Origin: CAVSPO01 sp963730005
GTDB lineage: Bacteria; Actinomycetota; Actinomycetes; Propionibacteriales; Propionibacteriaceae
DNA length: 64,000 nt
Direction of reading: 5' to 3'
Assembly (NCBI GenBank): GCA_963730005.1
Contig: CAVSPO010000023.1
Span: 1 to 64,000, forward strand
Below the pieces are notes generated by a model. It saw only the letters and a program-made list of their open reading frames with translations. It was not told where the DNA came from and searched no databases. Of the stretch, positions 1 through 8,140 are shown in pieces. The position numbers were made by a program, and so were the translations under genes. Position 1 is the stretch's first letter. Each line of letters starts with the position of its first letter.

Positions 1-858
1 CGTGAAGAACCGGGTGTCCGTGTCGCGGGGCCCGCCCTCGCCGTCGGACGGATCGTCCTCACGGATCTCGATGATGTAGCTGCCGGCCGGCAACGTCAGC
101 TCGATCGTGTAGGGCGCGAAGGTCTGGCCCTCAGCTGTGGTGGTGAAGCTCTCGGTGACCAGGGCGCCGTCGCTGCGCAACACCACGTAGGGCAGGTGGG
201 CCTCGAAGACGGCGGCCTCACCCTTGACCACGACCGGGGAAGTGACCTCGGCGTTCTCCGCAGGGACGTCGATGCCCACCAGTTGGCGGATGCTCATCGC
301 GTCCTCGCGGGGCACCGGATCGGACCAGTCCATGTGACCCCAGAGGTCGCCTGCGGGGGCGCCCTCGACCTGCAAGCGCACGGCAGCGCCCGGCTCGAGC
401 GCCTCGGTCACGGTCCACACCAGCTGCTGCACCATGGCCACCTCAAAAGCCGCGCCGACATTGGCCTGCCTCGCCTCCGCAGACAGGTCGACGGTGATCA
501 CGTGGTCACGATGGGAGATGCCCAGGACACGAGTGCCACGAGGCCAGCTGGACACGTAGTCGGGGTCCAACGGCCCGGAAATCATCGCTTCGAGCGCGCC
601 CCTGGCGGGCGTGGCAGCACTGACGTCACGCATCTCGCGCACCAGCCGTGGACCATTGCGGCCGTCCCGGACGAAGTAGACGAGGGCCTGGGTGAGGCTG
701 GCGCTGGTCTCGGGCGAGGCCGAGGATGAGGCCGAGCTGGCTGCAGAGGTGGCGGTGGAGCCCCCAGGGCTGGGCGTGGCGGGCTGCGGGCTGCAGGCGG
801 ACAGCGCCACGACAGCGGCGAGGGTGACGGCGATGCGCTGACTGCGGGGGCTCATCAT
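1..858 (-). CDS. GerMN/Gmad2-domain lipoprotein (3' end beyond window)
   Basis: This is a secreted lipoprotein, anchored outside the membrane; at least 286 residues are visible and the C-terminus runs off the window. The N-terminus has a short basic stretch, a hydrophobic core and an LSAC lipobox. A Ser/Ala/Thr-rich linker follows, then a GerMN-like domain (reads VYFVRDG, later RDVSAATPARGALEAM) and a C-terminal Gmad2-like immunoglobulin fold (ends near REDDPSDGEGGPRD). Actinobacterial GerMN/Gmad2 lipoproteins are widespread, and some sit beside envelope-stress two-component systems; the role is unknown. Two adjacent ATG codons (858 and 855) could start it; a GGAG motif is better spaced for 855. 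It begins just after the terminator of the upstream operon, so it probably has its own promoter inside that hairpin region. Confidence 0.8.
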   Translation of the reverse strand, partial: MMSPRSQRIAVTLAAVVALSACSPQPATPSPGGSTATSAASSASSSASPETSASLTQALVYFVRDGRNGPRLVREMRDVSAATPARGALEAMISGPLDPDYVSSWPRGTRVLGISHRDHVITVDLSAEARQANVGAAFEVAMVQQLVWTVTEALEPGAAVRLQVEGAPAGDLWGHMDWSDPVPREDAMSIRQLVGIDVPAENAEVTSPVVVKGEAAVFEAHLPYVVLRSDGALVTESFTTTAEGQTFAPYTIELTLPAGSYIIEIREDDPSDGEGGPRDTDTRFFT

Positions 859-875
859 CTGCTCCAGTCCAACCG

Positions 876-921
876 GAAAAAGGTGAAGGGCGGAATCATT
901 GCTGATCCCGCCCTTCACCTT
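876..921 (-). terminator. Rho-independent terminator after the hppA operon
   Basis: Inverted repeat with 14-bp arms at 880-893 and 908-921 (AAGGTGAAGGGCGG pairing with its complement). On the minus strand it is followed directly by a CTTTTTCC tract. It lies 65 bases past the stop of the 986-1798 gene and just before the lipoprotein start, so it ends the hppA operon. Confidence 0.8.
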
Positions 922-985
922 AGGGCCTCACCTGGTGGGCTGCCGTGCAGAACCGCGGAGTCTCATCGACCTGGAGTCGAGCGGC

Positions 986-1798
986 TCACTGGTTGGCGGA
1001 ACGCCACCACAGCGGATGGTGCTCGCGCAGCTCGTTGTGCGACGGCATCGGGTAGTAGGCCAGATCCGGGCCGTTGCCGTAGAAGAAGCCACTGCCCGCC
1101 CTGACGCTGCGGTACTGGAACTGCGCCGACTGCACGCGCTCCACGATCTTGGTGTTCTTGCCCGGCTGCGTCACTGCGGCCAGCGACTCGCGCAAGTGCA
1201 CCAGGTTGTCGTAGGGCAGGTCGATGATGTGGCCGTGCTCGGGGTCTGTCGCCAACTCGCCGATCGCGAGTTCGACGAACGCCAGGCCCGGGAACTTGAC
1301 CAGCTTGGACGGCTTGATGGTGATGCCCTCGTAGAAGTCGCGGGGGTTCTGCGAGCTGGCCACCAAAGAGCTGACGGGAGCGAGCTCACGGTACAGGTGC
1401 AGGCCACCCTCAGTGGGAACCTCACCCGGGCTGCGGTCCAGACCCAGCGTCGCGCCGTAGGGCGTCACCAGGTAGAGCTTGCCGAGCACGTCGACGGGGA
1501 TGTGCTCGAGCACCCGGTAGGTGGAGACGTAGACCGAGTTCTTGGGGCGTCCGTCCGGGTGCGAGACACACTCGGCGTAGGCCTGGTCGATCTCGAAGTA
1601 CTCATGGCGGAAGTCGGGATCGATCTCGAAGAACAGCGCCTGGCCCTTCGAACGGTAGCCGTAGCCGGTGGCGTAGTACTGACCGAACTGCTCGGGCGTC
1701 AGCTGGCTGGCGATCAGGGCCGCCGGAAGCAGTGAGAAATAAAGGTGAATCGGGTAGTGGACAGCGTCCCCACCGCGAGCGGTGCTGGTCTGGCTCAT
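986..1798 (-). CDS. Unrecognised protein encoded downstream of the H+-pyrophosphatase
   Basis: I do not recognise this 270-residue protein. It looks soluble: no signal peptide and no long hydrophobic run except a moderate one near residues 25-35. It is rich in Tyr, Phe and Pro in its N-terminal half. There are no obvious nucleotide-binding or metal motifs, apart from scattered His near the C-terminus (SHNELREHHP). The start chosen is the ATG at 1798, 7 nt after AAGGGAA; the upstream ATG at 1819 lacks a site. It begins 29 bases after the stop of hppA on the same strand and is followed by a strong terminator, so it is almost certainly co-transcribed with the proton pump. That context suggests a role tied to pyrophosphate or membrane energetics, but this is inference only. 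Confidence 0.75.
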   Translation of the reverse strand: MSQTSTARGGDAVHYPIHLYFSLLPAALIASQLTPEQFGQYYATGYGYRSKGQALFFEIDPDFRHEYFEIDQAYAECVSHPDGRPKNSVYVSTYRVLEHIPVDVLGKLYLVTPYGATLGLDRSPGEVPTEGGLHLYRELAPVSSLVASSQNPRDFYEGITIKPSKLVKFPGLAFVELAIGELATDPEHGHIIDLPYDNLVHLRESLAAVTQPGKNTKIVERVQSAQFQYRSVRAGSGFFYGNGPDLAYYPMPSHNELREHHPLWWRSANQ

Positions 1799-1827
1799 GA
1801 ATTGGTTCCCTTCTGGCAAGTGCGGTT

Positions 1828-4122
1828 TCAGGCGGTGGCGAGCTCTTGGTCGCTCAGGGGATCCGCCTTGTCTGCACGAATCTTGGTGTTGATCATGGCG
1901 CCGAAGGCGATGGCTGCGGCGAGCAACGCAATGCCGATGCGCAACACGTGGGAGGCGTCGGGTGATTCCGACATCACGATCACGGCAGGCGCGACGAGCA
2001 CCGCAACCAGGTTCATCACCTTGATCAGCGGGTTGATGGCAGGGCCGGCGGTGTCCTTGAAGGGGTCGCCGACGGTGTCACCGATGATGGAAGCCTCGTG
2101 GGCGGGGGAGTTCTTGCCGCCCCAGTTGCCGTCCTCGACGATCTTCTTCGCGTTGTCCCAGGCGCCGCCCGAGTTGCTCAACAGCACGGCCATCAGGACG
2201 CCGGTGGCGATGGCGCCGGCCAGGAAGCCTGCCAGCGGGCCCACGCCCAGCCCCATGCCGACGGCGATGGGTGCGAAGACTGCGATCAGGCCGGGGGTGG
2301 CGAGCTCACGCAGCGAGGACTTGGTGCAGATGTCGACGACCTTGCCGTACTCAGGGCGGCCTTCACCGGTCATGATGCCGGGGATCTCGCGGAACTGACG
2401 GCGCACCTCGAACACGATGGTGCTGGCCGTGCGGGTGACGGCGTCGATGCAGAAGTACGAGAACAGGAAGACCGTGGCGGCACCCAGCATGGCGCCGATC
2501 AGGGTCATCGGAGCGACGATCGAGTAGTCGGCCATGGCCTTGACGAAAGCGTCGGTGATGCTGCCCTCGCCAACGATGGACGCGCGACCACTCACGACGG
2601 CGTCGTTGTAGGCGCCGAACAGGGCGGTGGCAGCCAGAACTGCAGTCGTGATCGCAATGCCCTTGGTGATGGCCTTGGTGGTGTTGCCGACGGCATCCAG
2701 CTCGGTGAGCACCTGGGCAGCCTCGACGCCGACTTCACCGGACATCTCGGCGATGCCCTGGGCGTTGTCGGAGACCGGGCCGAAGGTGTCCATGGCCACG
2801 ATGACGCCGACGGTGGTCAGCAGGCCACAGCCGGCCAGCGCAATCAGGAACAGGGCCAGCCAGGTGGAGCCACCCGACAGCAGGAAGCAGGCGGCGATGC
2901 CGATGCCGATGACACCGGCGGTGATGGCCGCCGACTCCAGGCCCAGGCCGAAGCCGGACAGGATGACGGTTGCTGCACCGGTGCGGGTGCTGGCCGAGAC
3001 CTTGCGGGTGGGCTTGGCGTCGGTGCCGGTGTAGTAGCCGGTCAGCCACAGCACCACGCCGGCCAGCACGATGCCGATCACCACTGCGCCGATGCCGATC
3101 AGACGCGGATCGCCGCTGTGGTTGAGGATCTCGTCGGAGACGCCGCGCAGCTCGGAGAAGCTCGCCGGCAGGTACAGGAAGGTGGCGACGGCAGAGAGCA
3201 CGACGCCGCAGACGGCGGCGATGTAGAAGCCGCGGTAGATGCCCTGCAGCCCGGACTCGTCCTGCTTCACCTTGGTGACGGCGATGCCGATCACGGCGAC
3301 GATGACACCCACGGCGCTGATCAGGATCGGGAACACCAGACCGTGCTCGCCGAGGGCCGTCTTGCCCAGGATCAGCGAGGCAACGAGCGTGACAGCGTAG
3401 GACTCGAAGAGGTCAGCGGCCATGCCGGCGCAGTCGCCGACGTTGTCGCCCACGTTGTCGGCGATGGTGGCCGCGTTGCGGGGGTCGTCCTCGGGGATGC
3501 CGACCTCGACCTTGCCGACCAGGTCAGCGCCGACGTCGGCTGCCTTGGTGAAGATGCCGCCGCCGACGCGCATGAACATGGCGAGCAGGGCGGCACCGAA
3601 ACCGAAGCCCTCGAGAACGGCCGGGGCCTTCTCGCGGAAGATCAGCAGCGTCAGGCAGGCGCCGAGCAGGCCGAGGCCGACCACTCCCATGCCGACCACG
3701 CCGCCGGTGTTGAAGGCGATCTGGGAGCCCTTGGTCTTGCCGGTGGGCAGCTTGGAGGCCGCAGCCACGCGCACGTTGGCGCGCACCGCCAGCCACATGC
3801 CCAGGTAGCCGATGGCCGCAGAGGAAGCGGCGCCGACCACGAAGGCAACCGACCGGCCGATCTTGACGTCCATGGTGCCGGGCAGGACGAACAGGAAGCC
3901 GAACACCAGGACGACGAAGACCGACAGCGTCTTCATCTGGCGGTTGAGGTACGCCTGTGCGCCTTCTTGAACTGCCTGGGCGATCTCTTGCATCCCGGCG
4001 GTTCCCTCGTCCTGCTTGAGGACCCAGGTGCGAAGCACCATGGCCACGACCAGGGCCAGGACCGCAAGGGCTGTGATTACTGTGATGATCAGGAGGCTCG
4101 TTGAACCCAACGTGGGCATCTG
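1828..4122 (-). CDS. hppA: Membrane-bound proton-translocating pyrophosphatase, K+-independent type
   Basis: It hydrolyses cytoplasmic pyrophosphate and pumps ions across the membrane; 764 residues with about 16 transmembrane segments, a normal family length. The signature DVGADLVGKVE starts near residue 195 and is followed by the acidic PPi/Mg2+ motifs EDDPRNAATIADNVGDNVGD. The key motif near residue 483 reads GNTTKAITKG. Lys at the position that is Ala in K+-dependent enzymes, with Thr three residues on, marks the K+-independent class, which pumps H+ and not Na+. The start at 4122 (MPTLGS) is preferred over the ATG at 4173 because of the GAGAGAAG site. A TTGACA-17-TAAATT promoter and a palindrome at its start point lie upstream. 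A soluble pyrophosphatase is also encoded at 15.4 kb, so both PPi routes are present. Confidence 0.97.
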   Translation of the reverse strand, partial: QMPTLGSTSLLIITVITALAVLALVVAMVLRTWVLKQDEGTAGMQEIAQAVQEGAQAYLNRQMKTLSVFVVLVFGFLFVLPGTMDVKIGRSVAFVVGAASSAAIGYLGMWLAVRANVRVAAASKLPTGKTKGSQIAFNTGGVVGMGVVGLGLLGACLTLLIFREKAPAVLEGFGFGAALLAMFMRVGGGIFTKAADVGADLVGKVEVGIPEDDPRNAATIADNVGDNVGDCAGMAADLFESYAVTLVASLILGKTALGEHGLVFPILISAVGVIVAVIGIAVTKVKQDESGLQGIYRGFYIAAVCGVVLSAVATFLYLPASFSELRGVSDEILNHSGDPRLIGIGAVVIGIVLAGVVLWLTGYYTGTDAKPTRKVSASTRTGAATVILSGFGLGLESAAITAGVIGIGIAACFLLSGGSTWLALFLIALAGCGLLTTVGVIVAMDTFGPVSDNAQGIAEMSGEVGVEAAQVLTELDAVGNTTKAITKGIAITTAVLAATALFGAYNDAVVSGRASIVGEGSITDAFVKAMADYSIVAPMTLIGAMLGAATVFLFSYFCIDAVTRTASTIVFEVRRQFREIPGIMTGEGRPEYGKVVDICTKSSLRELATPGLIAVFAPIAVGMGLGVGPLAGFLAGAIATGVLMAVLLSNSGGAWDNAKKIVEDGNWGGKNSPAHEASIIGDTVGDPFKDTAGPAINPLIKVMNLVAVLVAPAVIVMSESPDASHVLRIGIALLAAAIAFGAMINTKIRADKADPLSDQELATA

Positions 4123-4197
4123 CTTCTCTCGATTCTTCGTTGAACCTTGGATGAGGCTGGTAACTCTTGCCAAATTTTCAGGAGAGCCCAGAAAAGT

Positions 4198-4219
4198 GCG
4201 CGTGAATTTTAAAACGCGC
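4198..4219. promoter_or_regulatory. Candidate operator at the hppA transcription start
   Basis: Perfect inverted repeat GCGCGT-N10-ACGCGC with an AT-rich core (GAATTTTAAA). It covers about +1 to +22 relative to the start point predicted from the hppA promoter, the expected place for a repressor site. The binding protein is unknown. Confidence 0.4.
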
Positions 4220-4226
4220 GTACTAG

Positions 4227-4255
4227 AATTTAAGACCTGCGTCGTTGAGTGTCAA
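4227..4255 (-). promoter_or_regulatory. Predicted housekeeping promoter of hppA
   Basis: On the minus strand: -35 TTGACA (4250-4255), a 17-base spacer and -10 TAAATT (4227-4232). This is very close to the sigma-70/SigA consensus. The predicted start near 4220 gives a leader of about 98 nt before the ATG at 4122. Confidence 0.65.
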
Positions 4256-4304
4256 GGCAGCTGTTCGCCTTGCCCGCGCTACCATCGGACGCCCTGACAT
4301 GCAA

Positions 4305-4340
4305 GAAGTGGCTGGCCTCCCTGGGGAGGCCAGCCACTTC
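4305..4340 (-). terminator. Terminator hairpin after the aldolase operon
   Basis: A 17-bp near-perfect stem (arms 4305-4321 and 4324-4340) lies 38 bases past the aldolase stop. A second perfect hairpin, CTGCCGGGG-N4-CCCCGGCAG at 4353-4374, lies between it and the stop codon. The two together should stop transcription before the hppA promoter. Confidence 0.65.
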
Positions 4341-4377
4341 CTTTTCGCTCTGCTGCCGGGGCAGGCCCCGGCAGTGC

Positions 4378-5403
4378 TCAGGCCTTGCCCTGCTTGATCA
4401 GGTCGAGTGCGACGTCGACGATCATGTCCTCCTGGCCACCGACCATCTTGCGGCGGCCGAGTTCCCCGAGGATGACGGGGGCCGGGATGCCGTACTTGTC
4501 GGCGGCACGCTTGGCATGCAGCATGAACGAGCCGTAGACGCCCGCGTAGCCGAGGCTCAGCGAGTCGCTGTCCACCTGCACCGGGGTGTCAAGCATCGGA
4601 CGCACCAGGTTGTCGGCAGCCTGGGCCAGCTTGAACCAGTCGGTGCCGGTTTCCCAGCCGAGCTTGTCGGCCACTGCCACGAACGCCTCAGCCGGGGTGT
4701 TGCCGGCGCCTGCGCCCAGCCCACCCAGGCTGACGTCAACGCGGGTTGCGCCTTCCCTGACGGCCGCCATCGAGTTGGCCACGGCCAGCGACAGGTTCTG
4801 GTGGCAGTGGGTGCCCAGCGTCGTCTCGGGCTTGAGGGCGTCGCGGACGGCGCGGAACCGCTCGCTGATCTGGTCGGGGACCATGGCGCCGGCCGAATCG
4901 GTGACGTAGATCGTCTGGGCGCCGTAGCTCTCCATCTTGAGAGCTTCCTGGACCAGCGTGTCGGAACCCACCATGTGGGCCATCATCAGGAACCCGACGG
5001 TGTCCATGCCCAGGTCGCGGGCCTTGGAGATGTGCTGGGCGCTGATGTCAGCCTCGGTGCAGTGGGTGGCAACGCGGACGATGTTGGCGCCTGCCTCATG
5101 GGCCTCGATGAGGTCCTCGATGGTGCCCACTCCGGGCAGCAGCAGCACCGAGAGACCGGCGTTCTTGACGACCGAAGCAGCTGCTTCCAGGCGCTCCAGG
5201 TCGGACGTCAAGGAGAAGCCGTAGTTGGAACTGGAGCCGCCCAGGCCGTCGCCATGAGTGACCTCGATGGCGGCCACGCCGGCCTCGTCAAGGGCCTTCG
5301 AGATGGACGTGACCTGCTCGAGCGTGTACTGGTGACCCACGGAGTGGCTGCCGTCACGCAGCGTGACGTCGCTGATGAAGAGTTTCTGATTGGGGTAGGT
5401 CAT
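4378..5403 (-). CDS. dmpG: 4-hydroxy-2-oxovalerate aldolase
   Basis: This divalent-metal-dependent class II pyruvate aldolase splits 4-hydroxy-2-oxovalerate (or longer homologues) into pyruvate and an aldehyde, the last C-C cleavage of meta-cleavage pathways. The 341-residue length is typical. It has the DRE-TIM barrel signature TLRDGSH near residue 14, HGDGLGGSS, and the metal-ligand motif GTHCHQN. It lies 2 bases downstream of the acetaldehyde dehydrogenase gene. The two proteins normally form a heterotetramer that channels acetaldehyde or propionaldehyde. No hydratase (MhpD type) or ring-cleavage gene is nearby, so the source of substrate is not visible here. Propionaldehyde as product is conceivable in a propionate-forming organism, but that is inference. 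Confidence 0.95.
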   Translation of the reverse strand: MTYPNQKLFISDVTLRDGSHSVGHQYTLEQVTSISKALDEAGVAAIEVTHGDGLGGSSSNYGFSLTSDLERLEAAASVVKNAGLSVLLLPGVGTIEDLIEAHEAGANIVRVATHCTEADISAQHISKARDLGMDTVGFLMMAHMVGSDTLVQEALKMESYGAQTIYVTDSAGAMVPDQISERFRAVRDALKPETTLGTHCHQNLSLAVANSMAAVREGATRVDVSLGGLGAGAGNTPAEAFVAVADKLGWETGTDWFKLAQAADNLVRPMLDTPVQVDSDSLSLGYAGVYGSFMLHAKRAADKYGIPAPVILGELGRRKMVGGQEDMIVDVALDLIKQGKA

Positions 5404-5405
5404 GC

Positions 5406-6347
5406 TCAGGCCTCCTGAGTTTCATTCATGTGGGCGGCGATCTCAAGGCCGCAGGCGATGGCGGCGGAGGTCATGATGTCGAGGTTGCCCGCGTACTCGG
5501 GCAGGTAGTCGCCGGCACCGGTGACCTGGATGAAGGCGCTGACCTTGAGTCCGTGGAACCAGCCAATGCCAGGGATGTTGACCGGACGGTCTTCGGGGAT
5601 CTCGTCGAACTGCACTTCCTGCTTCAGTTCGTAGCCCGGCACGTACTTCTGGACCGCGGCGACGACGTCGTCGATGTCCTTGCGGATCTGCTCGGGGTTG
5701 CCGTTCCTGGTGTATGCGAAGACGGTGTCTCTCATCATCATGGGAGGTTCGGCCGGGTTGAGGATGATGATGGCCTTGCCCACCCTGGCGCCACCCACCA
5801 CCTGAATGGCCTTGGAGGTCGTCTCGGTGAACTCGTCGATGTTGGCGCGAGTGCCGGGGCCTGCGGACTTCGAGGACATTGATGCCACGATCTCGGCGTA
5901 GTCGACGTCACAGCTCTTGGATGTCGCGTACACGATCGGGATGGTGGCCTGGCCGCCGCAGGTGACCATGTTGACGTTCAGGTCGGTCTTGATGGTCTCG
6001 ATGTTGGCGACCGGGACGCAGAACGGCCCGATCATGGCGGGGGTCAGGTCGATCATGTGGATGCCTGGTTTGGCCGCGCGTGCTTTGCCGTCGTTGTACA
6101 CCTGGGCCTTCGCGCTGGTGGCGTCGAAGATGATCTCGATGTCGTCGAACAGCGGGTCTGCGATCAGCCCGTCGATGCCATTGCTGAAAGCCTTGAAGCC
6201 CATTTTCTCGGCTCGTGCCAGACCGTCCGAGGCTGGGTCGATGCCCACCATGGCGGCCATTTCAAGGGTGCCGTCACCCTTGAGGATCTTCATCATCAGG
6301 TCGGTGCCGATGTTGCCCGGACCGATGATCGCGCATTTGACGCCCAT
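5406..6347 (-). CDS. mhpF: Acetaldehyde dehydrogenase (acylating)
   Basis: It oxidises acetaldehyde (or propionaldehyde) with NAD+ and CoA to the acyl-CoA. The 313 residues match the family. The N-terminal Rossmann motif is GPGNIG, and the catalytic cysteine is C130 in VTCGGQAT. It is the first gene of a two-gene operon with the aldolase, its usual channelling partner. Transcription probably starts from a TTGACA-17-AATACT promoter at 6490-6518 and is likely controlled by the divergently encoded FCD/GntR regulator through the palindrome at 6452-6467. Confidence 0.95.
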   Translation of the reverse strand: MGVKCAIIGPGNIGTDLMMKILKGDGTLEMAAMVGIDPASDGLARAEKMGFKAFSNGIDGLIADPLFDDIEIIFDATSAKAQVYNDGKARAAKPGIHMIDLTPAMIGPFCVPVANIETIKTDLNVNMVTCGGQATIPIVYATSKSCDVDYAEIVASMSSKSAGPGTRANIDEFTETTSKAIQVVGGARVGKAIIILNPAEPPMMMRDTVFAYTRNGNPEQIRKDIDDVVAAVQKYVPGYELKQEVQFDEIPEDRPVNIPGIGWFHGLKVSAFIQVTGAGDYLPEYAGNLDIMTSAAIACGLEIAAHMNETQEA

Positions 6348-6451
6348 CTAAGCGTTCTCCTTACACCTCGGGGTGGCCAAGCCGCCGAGGACCCCTTTTT
6401 CCAGCTACGGGACTGAGCTGTCGGGGTGAGCGGCTTCTTCGAACCAAACGT

Positions 6452-6467
6452 GTTCGAAATATCGAAC
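6452..6467. promoter_or_regulatory. Candidate operator of the aldolase operon
   Basis: Palindrome GTTCGA-N4-TCGAAC in the divergent region, downstream of the -10 of the mhpF promoter and thus in a repressing position. A further TTCGAAC at 6437-6443 and a degenerate copy near 6470-6486 suggest several half-sites. The neighbouring FCD/GntR protein is the natural candidate binder. Confidence 0.5.
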
Positions 6468-6489
6468 CTTGTTCTAAACTTCGGACACG

Positions 6490-6518
6490 AGTATTGTTCA
6501 GTCATCAGCCACTGTCAA
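6490..6518 (-). promoter_or_regulatory. Predicted promoter of the mhpF-dmpG operon
   Basis: On the minus strand: -35 TTGACA (6513-6518), 17-base spacer, -10 AATACT (6490-6495). The start point would be near 6483, leaving a leader of about 135 nt that contains the palindrome. Confidence 0.55.
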
Positions 6519-6570
6519 GACCAGGACGGATACTCTCAACTTAACTTCCATTTGAGTCTGAGGAGGGGAG

Positions 6571-6744
6571 TTGTCTCGAGTCACCTCGCGCATGAACGTG
6601 GCCAGCGCGAACACGCCGACACGTCCCGGCACTGTGTTCAGCCGGGGAGGCACGATGACGCTGGTAGCGAACACCGTGGTTTGCATGGCTCTGCCGGTGG
6701 AGTGGCAGGCCGTTGGGTCATCGAGTGGCGGCAGGCCGAAATGA
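6571..6744 (+). CDS. Possible 57-residue leader ORF coupled to the regulator
   Basis: A strong AGGAGG site at 6561-6566 is followed 4 nt later by a TTG. The frame runs 57 codons and stops in an ATGA overlap with the regulator start at 6741. The predicted peptide is polar except for a short hydrophobic patch (TLVANTVVCMALPVEW). The regulator itself has only a weak site (AGG), so translational coupling through this ORF is plausible. The TTG start and the unremarkable composition make it uncertain; the stretch could equally be untranslated leader. Confidence 0.3.
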   Translation: MSRVTSRMNVASANTPTRPGTVFSRGGTMTLVANTVVCMALPVEWQAVGSSSGGRPK

Positions 6745-7478
6745 GCCCGCTCTCCCAGGAACTCGAGAACGGCGCACTCGGCATTGGACCGCTGCACGAC
6801 GCCATCGTGCACGACCTGGGGCTGTCCGTGGTCGGAGGTGTCTATGCGCCCGGCGAGGTGCTGCCGTCGCCCGCTGAGCTGCAGGCCCGCTTCGGAGCAG
6901 CCCGGTCCACCATCCGCGAGGCCCTTCGAGCGCTTGGCGCCAAGGGCCTGCTGAGCTCGCGCCAGCGGGTGGGCACCGTCGTGCAGCCGCGCACCGAATG
7001 GCACCTGCTGGACCCGGACGTGCTGCGTTGGGGCTTGCTCAGCGACCCGGACCGGGTGCTGGCCGAGTTCGTCCAGCTGCGTCGGCTGATGGAGCCCGAG
7101 GTCGCTGCACTGGCAGCCCGGAACCGAACCGATCACGATCTGGCAGCCATGCGGGCCGCCCTTGCCGAGCTGGCCGACAGCACCTGCGAGCAGGAGCGGG
7201 TCGAGTCGGAAGTCGCGTTCCACCGGGGGCTGGCTGCGGCCACTCACAACGACATGGCCGCCTATCTGGGCAGACTGATGTCCCAGCTGCTGCGGGAAGC
7301 GATCCTCAACACCCCTGTTCATCCCGAGGACGAGGCGCTGGCTGTCCCGCGGCATCAAGCCCTCCTGATTGCTGTGGAGATCGGTGACCCGGCCGGCGCC
7401 CGAGCGGCCTCGCTGGTCCACCTGCGCGAAAGTGCGGATGCGTTGCGGTCGAGGGTGCAGTCACCCCGGTTGGCCTGA
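6741..7478 (+). CDS. FCD-domain GntR-family transcriptional regulator
   Basis: A 245-residue FadR-subfamily regulator. The N-terminal winged helix (residues about 15-85) carries the GntR recognition pattern LPSPAELQARFGAARSTIREAL. The C-terminal all-helical FCD effector domain (about 100-235) usually binds a metal-coordinated organic acid. It is transcribed away from the aldehyde dehydrogenase/aldolase operon and shares its promoter region, so it probably controls that operon in response to a pathway acid. The start at 6741 (MSPLSQ) gives a typical family N-terminus; the open frame reaches upstream to 6426, but that part does not look like protein. Confidence 0.88.
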   Translation: MSPLSQELENGALGIGPLHDAIVHDLGLSVVGGVYAPGEVLPSPAELQARFGAARSTIREALRALGAKGLLSSRQRVGTVVQPRTEWHLLDPDVLRWGLLSDPDRVLAEFVQLRRLMEPEVAALAARNRTDHDLAAMRAALAELADSTCEQERVESEVAFHRGLAAATHNDMAAYLGRLMSQLLREAILNTPVHPEDEALAVPRHQALLIAVEIGDPAGARAASLVHLRESADALRSRVQSPRLA

Positions 7479-7524
7479 CGGCCCGGTCAGGGGCGGGCCG
7501 AGAGCACTGCTGAACGGAGGATTC

Positions 7525-8130
7525 ATGAAGAAGCCGATCAGTGATCCGCCTCATTGGAATCTGGATGCGTCCCCCGATGGCGAGCGCCATCAATCAGGCA
7601 GTCAGGCAGGTCGACACCCTGCTGCCGGTGCAGGACTGACCGTGGAATCCCGTGCGGTGATCGAGAAGGTGGCCCACAGGCTGCACGCCGAGGGCGGCCG
7701 GATGACAGCCGCACGGCGGGCGGTGTTGACGGCGCTGGCCGAGAACGAAGGTCCGTTGACCGCAGAACGGGTGGGCGAACTCGTCGCGGCCGATACGCCA
7801 GCGGTTCACCTGGCCACCGTCTATCGCACCCTGGAGCAACTGGAGCAGCTCGGTGTGGTGCAGCACACCCTGGTGGGGCGCGGTGGGTCCGTCTACCTGC
7901 TGGCTCGCGAGCCTCGTCACCATCTGCAGGCACAGTGCCGTCAGTGCGGCCGCATCACCGAGCTGCCGATGCGTCTGATGGATCCGGTGAAGGCTGCCGT
8001 CCGCGACGATTTCGACTTCACTCTGCACCCGTGCCACGTCGCCCTGACGGGTGTCTGTGGGAAGTGCCGACGCTCTGGCGAAGCCGGCGGCACCGATACG
8101 GTCCTGTCCGATTCCCCAGCGCCCACCTAA
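7525..8130 (+). CDS. Fur-family metalloregulator
   Basis: A 201-residue DNA-binding metal sensor. Its winged helix contains TVYRTLEQLEQLGVV. The C-terminal dimer domain has HHLQAQCRQCG and a second CxxC pair (CGKC), the usual structural zinc site. The N-terminus has about 40 extra residues before the conserved region; the ATG at 7525 has an excellent GGAGG site, though a later GTG near 7642 would give a standard-length protein. Ferritin follows 10 bases downstream, which points to iron (Fur) or peroxide/iron sensing rather than zinc. No catalase gene is nearby, so a PerR role is less supported. Confidence 0.9.
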   Translation: MKKPISDPPHWNLDASPDGERHQSGSQAGRHPAAGAGLTVESRAVIEKVAHRLHAEGGRMTAARRAVLTALAENEGPLTAERVGELVAADTPAVHLATVYRTLEQLEQLGVVQHTLVGRGGSVYLLAREPRHHLQAQCRQCGRITELPMRLMDPVKAAVRDDFDFTLHPCHVALTGVCGKCRRSGEAGGTDTVLSDSPAPT

Positions 8131-8140
8131 GCTGGAGCCC

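Noticed and set aside
2098..4104. 668-codon open frame opposite hppA
   Set aside because: It is the antisense shadow of a GC-rich, strongly conserved gene; its translation is low-complexity (Gly/Asp/His/Gln-rich) and has no start signal.
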